NCBI GenBank assembly: GCA_009911035.1
Contig: QXWO01000018.1
Location: forward strand, 30,998-94,997
Reading direction: 5' to 3'
Origin: Lachnospiraceae bacterium
Lineage (GTDB): Bacteria; Bacillota; Clostridia; Lachnospirales; Lachnospiraceae
Length of the DNA: 64,000 nucleotides
Shown: positions 7,844-15,739 of the stretch, one piece after another
How positions within the stretch are numbered: position 1 is the stretch's first letter
Layout of the letters: the number at the start of each line of letters is the position of its first letter
The notes under the pieces: generated by a model
Told to the model about the DNA's origin: nothing
The model's input: only the letters and a program-made list of their open reading frames with translations
The model's database searches: none
Program-made: the position numbers and the translations under genes

Positions 7844-9151
7844 CTATTTCTTCAGCACATACCCTTCCACATCATCCACCTCTATCCCATCCAGCATCAT
7901 ACCCTTACCCTCCGTGGAAACAATGTGTATTGTATCTTCTATCTTCTTCATTATCCTGTACAGTTCTTCCTCTTTATCCACGGTTCCCAGAACCCGGACG
8001 GTAATCTGTGCAAGAAGCCCTCTCATTGATTCCGTAATCGTTTCCCCCGGAAAGTGTGCAATGACCGCATCCGCCACCTCCGGGAACTGCAGCACCTCTT
8101 CGATTCCTGTCAGTTCTTTGATGGTTCCCGGCGCGGAAAGGCAGGACACATTGAACCCATATTTGCCGGCAAATTCCGGATTTATCTTTGCGGCAAGCTC
8201 CGGCTCTCCCATACTTCCTGTCAGGGCAAAGCGAATCATCATTTCCATGGGATTATATCCACAGACTTTTTGAAGATTTGTATATTCCTGTGTGCCTGTT
8301 AGCCGGAATCCAATATCATATATGACACAATGCCCCTCTACAACCTTACATTGCATAAACATCATCCCATTCATAATTCCCAGATCACGGAACATCCTCT
8401 TACATTTATCTTCTAATTCAGCCCTGAAATATGGCGTAATTGCTGCCGGGTAAGTATAACCCACAGGAAGGGGGATAACGCCGTCCTGATTGTGTTTCAC
8501 ATGCCGGTTTCCAATGGAGGTAAGGTAATATTCACCGTCCTTAAACACCCAGTTGGCTGTAACCTCACGGCCTTCTATGTAACGCTCTACAAGTACATTT
8601 CCTGTAGGGGAAAAGGTTTTTGCCTTTTCAACAGCCGCTTCCAGTTCCCTTACTGAATTACATATTGTAATTCCCCTGGCTCCCGCACTGTCTGCAGGCT
8701 TCACCAGAACCGGATACCTGATACCTTCCGCAGGTCCGTGAAAAGGGTTAACATCCACATGATATTCTTCTACCGTGGGAATAGCATATTTTCTTAAAAG
8801 TTCCTTGTAACGGTCTTTTCGGGTAAATATCTCAAGCTGCTCTTTTGTTGCATATGCAGGTAATCCTGCTTTGTCACAAATTTCAGCATATGCCGGCAGT
8901 ATTGCATCAGCAAATCCTACCATAACACCATCTATCTGCTGCTTCCCGATTAAATCAACCATAGCATCTATATCCATAACGCTTACATCAAATGCCGCAT
9001 CTGCCATCTGCTTTCCCGGCGAATCCTGAATATTGTTGTAATCCGCAACCGCTACAAAACATCCTAATTCCTTTGCCTTTCTGATAATTTCACATGAGAT
9101 TCTTGTGCCACCTAAAACAAGAAGTCTTTTATCCTTTAATTCCAGATTCAT
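7844..9151 (-). CDS. ATP-grasp ligase A
   Basis: 435 aa from ATG 9151 (GAGGG ribosome site; an upstream ATG at 9181 overlaps the preceding gene). N-terminal Rossmann-like pre-ATP-grasp segment (LLVLGGTRIS), then the ATP-grasp fold with the flexible glycine loop VKPADSAGARGI and an acidic C-terminal metal-binding region. Family members join a carboxylate to an amine or thiol through an acyl-phosphate. This is one of three related ligases in a row, sharing the LGG start and the PADS/PIDSxGxxG loop, but with diverged C-termini, so they probably act on different substrates. Acceptor unknown; amide-linked substituents on the glycan are one possibility. Confidence 0.82.
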   Translation of the reverse strand: MNLELKDKRLLVLGGTRISCEIIRKAKELGCFVAVADYNNIQDSPGKQMADAAFDVSVMDIDAMVDLIGKQQIDGVMVGFADAILPAYAEICDKAGLPAYATKEQLEIFTRKDRYKELLRKYAIPTVEEYHVDVNPFHGPAEGIRYPVLVKPADSAGARGITICNSVRELEAAVEKAKTFSPTGNVLVERYIEGREVTANWVFKDGEYYLTSIGNRHVKHNQDGVIPLPVGYTYPAAITPYFRAELEDKCKRMFRDLGIMNGMMFMQCKVVEGHCVIYDIGFRLTGTQEYTNLQKVCGYNPMEMMIRFALTGSMGEPELAAKINPEFAGKYGFNVSCLSAPGTIKELTGIEEVLQFPEVADAVIAHFPGETITESMRGLLAQITVRVLGTVDKEEELYRIMKKIEDTIHIVSTEGKGMMLDGIEVDDVEGYVLKK

Positions 9152-9167
9152 TTCTGTTCCCTCGTTT

Positions 9168-10127
9168 TTATCTCCAATCATCCGCCAGATTCATTATAGC
9201 TGCTGCAATCCTACCCATATCGTCCTGGTCGTAACGCTGGTCACAGGGCAGTGGAAGAATATCAGAGGCCATCCTGTATTCCAAAGAGCCATCCGGCATG
9301 TCCTCAAGAACATTAGGCCACAGAGTAGGAACATAGATTTTTTGTGCTGCCATTTTTTTCTTTATTTCCATACCATTTTTCAGCATAAGCGGATATGCAT
9401 ATGCCCCTTCAATCATGTGCAGCTTTAACTGGTTCATATTTTTTAACTGTTTATGAAGGAATATGAAATTCTGTGTTCTTGCTCCCTTTATTCTTTCATA
9501 ATCAATTCCATGCAGCAGGTTTAAGGTAAATCTGGACATTTTCCTGACAGGCTCCCTGTCAAAAAATTCATTGTTTGAGGATGCCTCTTCATAAAACTCC
9601 GCAGCCGGACACTCAAACCGCCCACACAGATAATGGATTCTTTCATGAGATTCATCTGTCTCCAGTCCAATGACCGGATCTGCGTCTGTATAAAGTACGG
9701 CTCCGTCTGAAACACCAAAAAACTTTCTACAGGTATATATCGTATCCAGACCTGCAATCGGTTCCTGAAAGTAATCATGGGCAAAATCAACAATGACTCT
9801 CTTATACTTTTTACCAGCCTCTTCCAGTTCTTCCCTTGATATCTGTCCGTAAAAATTCATCAGATACAGCCATTCACTGTCTCCCAGTTCCATCCGCTGG
9901 GGCCGGAAATCTATTCCAACATGATAAAACCTAATTTGTACTCCGTATTTTCTGCATACATGAATCACAGAACTGCACATAAAATAAGGCATCCTTATTT
10001 TTTTGATCTGCCTCGCACAAATCAGATAGGCCAGACAGTTGCGCCCACAGTTTAACAGAATCCCGTCGGAATGGAGCATACTGCCATGATAAGTCTCAAA
10101 CTCAATATAACCGCCTATTTCCTTCAT
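9168..10127 (-). CDS. PLP-dependent aminotransferase-fold protein (DegT-like)
   Basis: 319 aa from ATG 10127, preceded by a GGGTGG ribosome site; ATG 10157 also exists but lacks one. Fold-type I features: VDFAHD (Asp and His near the pyridoxal ring) and TCRKFFGVSDGA, where the Lys is the expected Schiff-base residue. It lies between ATP-grasp A and ATP-grasp B with tight spacing, so it probably supplies or modifies an amino group used by those ligases. Similarity to DegT enzymes is weaker than for the gene at 13514; function beyond the fold is inference. Confidence 0.65.
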   Translation of the reverse strand: MKEIGGYIEFETYHGSMLHSDGILLNCGRNCLAYLICARQIKKIRMPYFMCSSVIHVCRKYGVQIRFYHVGIDFRPQRMELGDSEWLYLMNFYGQISREELEEAGKKYKRVIVDFAHDYFQEPIAGLDTIYTCRKFFGVSDGAVLYTDADPVIGLETDESHERIHYLCGRFECPAAEFYEEASSNNEFFDREPVRKMSRFTLNLLHGIDYERIKGARTQNFIFLHKQLKNMNQLKLHMIEGAYAYPLMLKNGMEIKKKMAAQKIYVPTLWPNVLEDMPDGSLEYRMASDILPLPCDQRYDQDDMGRIAAAIMNLADDWR

Positions 10128-10156
10128 GCCGCCACCCGCTTTCTTACAACGCTGCA

Positions 10157-11380
10157 TTACCTTTCCGACTCACCGTCACACAGGTTGATATGAAGCCATT
10201 CATTGGATTTCCCCATAACCTCATCCAGTTCTTCCCGGCTCTCAAATCTGAAAAACATATCCCCCAATGCCATATTTGCACCCGTAAAGGGCTTAACATA
10301 ATCTCCTTCTTTTGCAGAGATATCTGCAGCCTTTAAATACTTTTCTTCTATCTCCGGCGCAACTGTAATGTTCTTTAGTATTCCACTCTGCCCTGGTCCG
10401 GCATGTATAACCATTTCACACCAGTGTCCATCGCACCTTGTCTGTGTAATCCCGTGAACCGGCAGGCCAACCGCCTTTCTGACTTCCGCTTCTATCAGAT
10501 TCATTCCGTATGCCAGCTTCTGAAGTTCCGCAATCTTACATCCCCCACCCCGTGGAGATACCTCCATGATATATGGCTTTCCATCTGCCACACAGGTTTC
10601 AATATTATAAATGCCTGTCTTCATATCAAGTAACGTCATAAGGCGCTGGATTTCAGATGCAAGGGTCTGTTGATGTCCCTTTTTCATTGTGGAAGGCCAT
10701 ATAATGTATGCAGGTGTATACGGGTTATCTGCATACGGGTCAAACAACTGGTCGGAAAAAGTTACAAATTTCAGTTCACCGTCTACGGTAAAAGGGTCTG
10801 TACTGGAATGAAAGCCCTCAAATGTAAGGAAATCTTCAATGATAAATGCCCCATTATGTGATTCATTCTGTGCCGCTTCAATAGCACCGGGCAGTTTTTC
10901 CGGTTCGTCTACCCAGTTAACGCCTTTGCTGCCCGCTGAGTCCGCCGGCTTCACGATAACGGGCCAGTGAAAATAATCAATATCACGAAACGGCGCTGTC
11001 CTGTCTTCATATCTTTTTGCATGAGGACAATTAAAGCCGTTGTCCATCAAAAACTGCCTGAATAAACCTTTGTCCTGCAATATCTGTACTGAATTGAAGG
11101 AACCCTGAAAGGGCAGGCCCATTTTCTCAGCCACATATGCGGCAGTGACAACACCGGGATCACATGCAAATGACATCACACCGTCGATCTGCATTTTTCT
11201 GGCTGCTTTTAAGACGGCTTCTTTATCGATAATGCTGATATTGACATATTCATCTGCAAATTTATGGGCTGTGTTTTCCGGAATATAATCACATGTAATA
11301 ACATATAAGCCAAGATCATGCGCTGTTTCTATTACAGGCATCAGGTAACGGCTTCCGCCAAGTAACAATAATTTTTTCAT
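10157..11380 (-). CDS. ATP-grasp ligase B
   Basis: 407 aa. Starts MKKLLLLGGSRYLMP, glycine loop VKPADSAGSKGV, and IETCVADGKPYIMEVSPRGGG carrying the magnesium ligands. ATG 11380 follows a perfect AAAGGAGG site and overlaps the stop of ligase C (ATGA), indicating coupled translation. The C-terminal region (about 310-400) includes a KPFTGAN segment and probably recognises the acceptor. If the ten-G tract near the end of ligase C gained one G, its frame would run without a stop through this ATG and fuse the two enzymes. Confidence 0.83.
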   Translation of the reverse strand: MKKLLLLGGSRYLMPVIETAHDLGLYVITCDYIPENTAHKFADEYVNISIIDKEAVLKAARKMQIDGVMSFACDPGVVTAAYVAEKMGLPFQGSFNSVQILQDKGLFRQFLMDNGFNCPHAKRYEDRTAPFRDIDYFHWPVIVKPADSAGSKGVNWVDEPEKLPGAIEAAQNESHNGAFIIEDFLTFEGFHSSTDPFTVDGELKFVTFSDQLFDPYADNPYTPAYIIWPSTMKKGHQQTLASEIQRLMTLLDMKTGIYNIETCVADGKPYIMEVSPRGGGCKIAELQKLAYGMNLIEAEVRKAVGLPVHGITQTRCDGHWCEMVIHAGPGQSGILKNITVAPEIEEKYLKAADISAKEGDYVKPFTGANMALGDMFFRFESREELDEVMGKSNEWLHINLCDGESER

Positions 11381-12672
11381 GCGGCTGCCTCCTTTAAAAG
11401 GTGACTGCAGGCAGCACTTTTTATAGAAACTACAGGGAGTCTGTACCCCCCCCCCATAGATTTCAGCTTAATTGTAATATGTTCATTTATCTGCAAAAGC
11501 ATCTTCTGCATTTCCTCCCAGCTATCAAATTTCATAAACAGGATTCCCAGCGCTTTTGACGCGTTGTCAAAAAATTCGACCTTATCTCCTGTTTTTTTGT
11601 ATAAACATTTCTTCACAATGTGACTTTCCAGTTCCGTTGAAAATTCTATATTTTCATAAAAGCCAGACTTACTGCTGTGAAGATTATGGGTTGCGTAGTA
11701 TGGCCTTCCTTTATGGATTTTCGTCTTTATGCTCTCTCCCATGGCAGCAAGAACCGCCATCTCCACCACATTGGCGCCGAATATCATTTCCAGAAGTTCA
11801 GGAATCATATTTCCGCCAGCCCTTGGCCCAATATCCATAGGCCATACATGATTATTTTTATCTATGACCAGCTCTACATTCATGGCTCCATCGCGGATGC
11901 CAAGCTTATGTACCAGTTTTGTCAGCGCACCCTTTACGTGTTCTTCATCCGCCCGATCCAGACAGAGCGGATAGCTTTTTCCGACAGGCACAAGGGGATT
12001 TACCTGGCTGTCCCGGTGGCAGTTAAGCAGTCCCCATAGAATGATTTCTCCCCCTGAAACAAAAATATCTCCGCCTATCAGATATGGATGTTTCTTTGTA
12101 ATAAAGTCCTCAATGATAATACGGTGACAGCGTGAAAAGGAAAATGCATAATCAAGGGCTTCTTTTATGCCATTTTCGGAATGTAGTACGGTTACGCCTT
12201 TACTCCCGGAGGAATCAATCGGCTTTATAATAATCGGATACCTCCATTTTCCTTTATCGGCCAGGGCTTCCCCGGAATCTGAATACCCGTGTGCCTCCGG
12301 CCCATGAAATCCGTTTTCTGAAAGGAATTTTCTAAAGCTGTCCTTATTACAAAGAATCTTTACAGATTCGTATGGATTTCCCGGCAGACCCATCTTCTCC
12401 GCAACATAGGCGGAAGCAGGCGCAGCCGGGTCGGAAGCATAGGCCAGTACCCCGTCCACCTTTTCGTTTCTTGCAACTTCCAGAACAGCTTCTTTGTCCG
12501 TGGTACTGATCAAGTAAAACTTATCTGCATGGAACTGCCCCGGATTATCCGGGAGGAAATCGCAAAGCACTGTGTAATATCCCAATTTTCTGGCAGTCTC
12601 TATTGCTGTGATCTGTTGTGCGGAACCACCCAGCAATAATATTTTTTTCCTGTGTATTTTCCTTTCCCTCAT
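11377..12672 (-). CDS. ATP-grasp ligase C
   Basis: 431 aa from ATG 12672, which has a GAGG site and sits just after the sugar-transferase stop; the longer frame to 12771 lies inside that gene and is not used. Pre-ATP-grasp segment KILLLGGSAQQ, glycine loop IKPIDSSGSKGV, and metal-binding NVELVIDKNNHVWPMDIGPR with RAGGN. A ten-G tract encodes MGGG near residues 405-408. With 9 G translation ends after a few codons; with 11 (or 8) G it continues in frame into ligase B. C-terminal 25 residues therefore depend on tract length. Confidence 0.83.
   Translation of the reverse strand: MRERKIHRKKILLLGGSAQQITAIETARKLGYYTVLCDFLPDNPGQFHADKFYLISTTDKEAVLEVARNEKVDGVLAYASDPAAPASAYVAEKMGLPGNPYESVKILCNKDSFRKFLSENGFHGPEAHGYSDSGEALADKGKWRYPIIIKPIDSSGSKGVTVLHSENGIKEALDYAFSFSRCHRIIIEDFITKKHPYLIGGDIFVSGGEIILWGLLNCHRDSQVNPLVPVGKSYPLCLDRADEEHVKGALTKLVHKLGIRDGAMNVELVIDKNNHVWPMDIGPRAGGNMIPELLEMIFGANVVEMAVLAAMGESIKTKIHKGRPYYATHNLHSSKSGFYENIEFSTELESHIVKKCLYKKTGDKVEFFDNASKALGILFMKFDSWEEMQKMLLQINEHITIKLKSMGGGYRLPVVSIKSAACSHLLKEAAA
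11446..11455. repeat. Poly-C/G tract, 10 bases, near the 3' end of ATP-grasp C
   Basis: Ten C on the plus strand, G on the coding strand, about 25 codons before the ligase C stop. Frame tracing by hand: 10 G gives the TGA at 11377; 9 G gives TAG a few codons downstream; 11 G reads with no stop into ATG 11380 of ligase B. Confidence 0.9.
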
Positions 12673-12676
12673 GTCT

Positions 12677-13489
12677 CTACGCCTCTTTGACTCTTTCCGC
12701 TTCCATAAATTCCTTTTCCACATATTTCTGCGGGACACCGTCCATATTGATGGCCATACCGTCCATGCCATATCCCATAAAGGTTCCTGTTTTTACATCT
12801 GAGCGGGCAGTAAAGCTTTTACGGTCAAGCGCATACTGTACAAGGCGGAAGCACATCATGATATCTGTTGCCAGACTTACATGCTCCACATACCAGACAT
12901 CATTATCCAGGTGCTCCTGCCATGTCCTCACATGGTCAAGGGGTTCCCTGGGCGGGCACTCCAGCCCGGGCTTCACCGCGAGTCTTGCCTTATGCCGTTT
13001 GTTATAGCGGATCAGATATTCCGGCGGCAGCGGTCTTGGACCTATGATGCTCATATCTCCCTTTAGTATGCTTAGAAAGTTCAGCAGCTCATCAAGGGAT
13101 GTCCTGCGGACAAACTTCCCCCACTTTGTCACTCTCTGTGCCGGGGGCAGCAGTTCGCCCCGCTCATCATATAGATTTTTCATATTACGGAATTTGATAA
13201 TGGTAAAAATATTTCCGTCCTTTCCCACCCGTTCCTGTCTGAAAAAGAGCGGTGTTCCAACGTCAAAATAGGTTATGACTCCAATTATAAGATTGATAGG
13301 TAAAGTGATAATGAGTGCCGCTAATGCCAGGACAAAATCAATTGCCCGCTTTCCATATCTTGTATAAAATGTATCTTTCACGACCACATCATCAAGATTC
13401 TCATTCACCCGCCCTAACTGTTCCCGTGCAAGATGTTCTGCAATCTTCCACCGCATTGCCTTCGTCAGGTTTTCCTTCGTATGCTCCAT
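12677..13489 (-). CDS. Undecaprenyl-phosphate sugar phosphotransferase (monotopic PGT)
   Basis: 270 aa initiating glycosyltransferase that moves a sugar 1-phosphate from a nucleotide sugar to undecaprenyl phosphate, starting repeat-unit assembly. A hydrophobic helix spans about 48-75, followed by the polyprenol-phosphate hexose-1-phosphate transferase core: RQERVGK, the Asp133-Glu134 catalytic pair in SLDELLNFLS, and GPRPLPPEY (150-158). It lacks the long multi-pass N-terminus of WbaP/WcaJ and so belongs with the small PglC/EpsL class. It sits next to a DegT aminotransferase, suggesting that the first sugar is an amino-deoxy sugar. Confidence 0.9.
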   Translation of the reverse strand: MEHTKENLTKAMRWKIAEHLAREQLGRVNENLDDVVVKDTFYTRYGKRAIDFVLALAALIITLPINLIIGVITYFDVGTPLFFRQERVGKDGNIFTIIKFRNMKNLYDERGELLPPAQRVTKWGKFVRRTSLDELLNFLSILKGDMSIIGPRPLPPEYLIRYNKRHKARLAVKPGLECPPREPLDHVRTWQEHLDNDVWYVEHVSLATDIMMCFRLVQYALDRKSFTARSDVKTGTFMGYGMDGMAINMDGVPQKYVEKEFMEAERVKEA

Positions 13490-13513
13490 TTCATGCCATC
13501 CCCCACAAATACA

Positions 13514-14614
13514 CTAACCAAGTATGATATCGCATATGCGATCAACATCTTCAAGCGCCAGTTTTTCATATATCGGCAATGTAAGAATATGAGCAGAAAC
13601 ATCATGCGCAACAGGTGTCTTTTGCGGATATACACCTTTATAACAGCTAAGCTCATTAACTGCGGGGTAGAAATACTTTCTTGCAAATATCCCCCTGTCA
13701 GCCAGCTCGTCATAAACTAAATCCCTGTTTTTTCCAAAAAGTTCTTCATCTATGTACACAGGATAATATGCATAGTTTGCTGTGACATTTTCCTGCCTTT
13801 TTCCAAACCTGATGCCCGGCTCGTCTCCAAGCCTTTCGTTGTATCTGTCAAATACCCTTCTGCGTGCCTCAATATAGCTGTCAACATGGCGCAGGTTGCA
13901 GATACCCATTGCAGCCCGGAAGTCGTCAAGCTTTGCATTACCGCCAACACCAATGGCGTCCTCCTTACCATGAATACCAAAATTTTTCAAGTCATGGAGG
14001 CGGTTACGGTACTGCCGGTCATGATATACAATTCCGCCGCCTTCTACGGAATTAAACACCTTGGTGGCGTGAAAGCTGAACATGGCTGCATCTCCGAAAT
14101 TGCCGACCCCTGTGCCCTTATACTTTACGCCGAAAGCATGGGCTGCATCGTAAATAACTTTAAGATCGTGCTTCTTTGCAATTGTCTCAATTGCCTCCAC
14201 ATCACATACATTTCCATATACGTGAACCGGAATGATCGCTACTGTTTTGTCTGTAATCAACGCCTCTATTTTTTCCGGGTCCATTGTATAGTCATCGGGC
14301 TTAATATCACAAAAAACCGGAACCAGGTCGTTTCTTACAATGGCATGTGTCGTGGATACAAAGGTGAACGGCGTCGTGATGACCTCTCCGCCCTCACGCC
14401 TTAATCCAAGTGCATGGATGGCCATCTCCAGAGCCATATGCCCGTTGACAAACAATGACATTTCCGGCACTTCCAGATACTCTTTCAATTGATGCTGAAA
14501 TTTCTTATATACAGGCCCCATGTTTGTAAGCCAGCAGCTTTCAAATATGGGCTTGATTTCCTCTACGTACTCCTCAAGTGGCGGCATAGACGATTTCGTC
14601 ACCATGATGGACAT
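13514..14614 (-). CDS. DegT/DnrJ/EryC1/StrS nucleotide-sugar aminotransferase
   Basis: 366 aa fold-type I PLP enzyme transferring an amino group, usually from glutamate, to a keto-sugar nucleotide. Motifs: N-terminal substrate segment, DAAHAFG (156-162) binding the pyridine ring, and SFHATKVFNSVEGG with the Schiff-base Lys185. Start ATG 14614 has a GGGAG site. It is the first gene of the distal half of the polysaccharide locus, after a terminator and a candidate promoter, and directly precedes the phosphoglycosyltransferase. Confidence 0.9.
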   Translation of the reverse strand: MSIMVTKSSMPPLEEYVEEIKPIFESCWLTNMGPVYKKFQHQLKEYLEVPEMSLFVNGHMALEMAIHALGLRREGGEVITTPFTFVSTTHAIVRNDLVPVFCDIKPDDYTMDPEKIEALITDKTVAIIPVHVYGNVCDVEAIETIAKKHDLKVIYDAAHAFGVKYKGTGVGNFGDAAMFSFHATKVFNSVEGGGIVYHDRQYRNRLHDLKNFGIHGKEDAIGVGGNAKLDDFRAAMGICNLRHVDSYIEARRRVFDRYNERLGDEPGIRFGKRQENVTANYAYYPVYIDEELFGKNRDLVYDELADRGIFARKYFYPAVNELSCYKGVYPQKTPVAHDVSAHILTLPIYEKLALEDVDRICDIILG

Positions 14615-14717
14615 TTCACATTCTCCCTCTTTATACTTTGCGTGGAGCCTGCCGCGCGAAAAACGCTTTAACTCCGCATTTTCCCAAATACCTTCCAGGC
14701 ATTGTGTATCTCTTCTT

Positions 14718-14745
14718 CATATACCACTCATAACTATTTGTCCAA
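14718..14745 (-). promoter_or_regulatory. Candidate promoter for the distal polysaccharide genes
   Basis: TTGGAC (14745-14740), 16-bp spacer, TATATG (14723-14718), read on the minus strand about 100 nt before the DegT aminotransferase ATG and after the terminator at 14797-14834. Moderate match to sigma-A consensus; it would allow expression independent of the cpsB-side promoter. Confidence 0.35.
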
Positions 14746-14796
14746 ATCCAGGCCCAAATTCACCCACTGTCACGCTCCGCGCCCAGCTTACCAAAT

Positions 14797-14834
14797 CAAA
14801 AAACTACGCCTGTCACTATATTCATCCGGCGTAG
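14797..14834 (-). terminator. Intrinsic terminator inside the polysaccharide locus
   Basis: On the minus strand CTACGCC pairs with GGCGTAG across a 17-nt loop and is followed at once by TTTTTTG. It lies in the leader between the regulatory half (cpsB side) and the sugar half, so it would stop or attenuate read-through transcription unless antiterminated. Confidence 0.7.
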
Positions 14835-14871
14835 GCTATCCGGGCAGAACATCATCCACATACGATGAATA

Positions 14872-14881
14872 CCCCCCCCCC
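14872..14881. repeat. Poly-C/G tract, 10 bases, in the intergenic leader
   Basis: Ten C on the plus strand, G on the transcribed minus strand, about 40 nt before the intrinsic terminator and 258 nt before the aminotransferase ATG. No convincing gene crosses it, so any effect of length change would be on RNA structure or transcription. Confidence 0.85.
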
Positions 14882-15041
14882 GAAAAAAATATTGGACTTA
14901 TTTTTCAGCGCACTGCCGTCTTCACAGCAGTGCGCATATCCCCACACTTGGAAAACTGCAATACTTTAATTAATCATGCATGACTAATTATCATTCCACG
15001 TAATACCTGCCAGCCGCGCCGTAAAGGCGCAGCCGCTGTTA

Positions 15042-15638
15042 TTACTGTGCTGCGGGCACTTCGATGAATGCCAGCATGCCGTGTGATGTCATATTGACCA
15101 CCACATGGTCTTCTCTGATTTCGGATACAGTAAGCTCTACCCATTCACCATTGATGTACTGGTAAACTTTGATAAGCTGGCCGGCCTTTACGCCCTTTGC
15201 GTAAAAGTTAACCTGTGCTGTCCCGAATTTCCCGACTGCCTGTGAAGTGGTTCCCACCACGTTCAGGACCTTTCCGCCAAGGGCTGCTGCCTGCTGCTTT
15301 GCAGAAGACACAACTGCTGCTGACGGTTTGGTCAGGAAAAAGATCACGTTGCTGGGTGCACCGTTAATAATGACGTGTCCGCCCTGTCCCATGGGAGTTA
15401 CCTCCGCAAGGCCCGGAACCTCCACTACCGCATTATTCGTGTATTCACCCACTGATTTGCCCTGCGCTGCTGCCGCTTCTGTCACTGTGACGGATACGGC
15501 TGTGGCCTCAACTGCCGCTGTAGCTGTTGAAGATGCGGAAGGGCTTACGCTCCCTGCGCTGGGGCTGGGAGCTGCGCTTACAGGCACTGCACATACGAGC
15601 ACACCTGCAAGGGCTGCCAAAGCAATCATTTTTTTCAT
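15042..15638 (-). CDS. Small secreted protein of unknown function
   Basis: 198 aa with a clear Sec signal peptide (MKKMIALAALAGVLVCAVPVSA, AxA site near residue 22) followed by an Ala/Ser/Pro-rich low-complexity stretch to about residue 60. The rest appears to be a compact beta-rich domain. I do not recognise the family. There is no LPxTG-like sorting signal or lipobox, so it should be released or loosely wall-held. Last gene of the regulatory half of the locus, directly after the sortase-like lipoprotein, which suggests a shared extracellular role. Confidence 0.75.
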   Translation of the reverse strand: MKKMIALAALAGVLVCAVPVSAAPSPSAGSVSPSASSTATAAVEATAVSVTVTEAAAAQGKSVGEYTNNAVVEVPGLAEVTPMGQGGHVIINGAPSNVIFFLTKPSAAVVSSAKQQAAALGGKVLNVVGTTSQAVGKFGTAQVNFYAKGVKAGQLIKVYQYINGEWVELTVSEIREDHVVVNMTSHGMLAFIEVPAAQ

Positions 15639-15739
15639 TGGACATTTCCTCCTTTCTCCCCGGTATTCCCGGGTGTCCTAAGTGTGGTTTATATTTGCAT
15701 CCTCCGGCATGGCCTTCGGACGAAAATATCATATAGTCT

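Larger units (their letters stand above)
14615..15041 (-). other. 427-bp leader between the two halves of the polysaccharide locus
   Basis: No supported gene. From right to left it holds a 9-bp GC-rich hairpin (stem 14908-14916 with 14927-14935, loop 10 nt) without an immediate T-run, the ten-G tract, the intrinsic terminator and a candidate promoter. A plus-strand ORF crossing the C tract and a minus-strand frame open through it have no ribosome site and no recognisable protein. Confidence 0.6.

Noticed and set aside
12673-12771. N-terminal extension of ATP-grasp C
   Set aside because: It lies inside the sugar-transferase coding region and gives a Trp/Arg-rich sequence; ATG 12672 has the ribosome site and the conserved start.
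14702-14983. 93-codon plus-strand ORF crossing the ten-C tract
   Set aside because: Opposite strand to every gene nearby, covers a terminator and promoter, and lacks a ribosome site.
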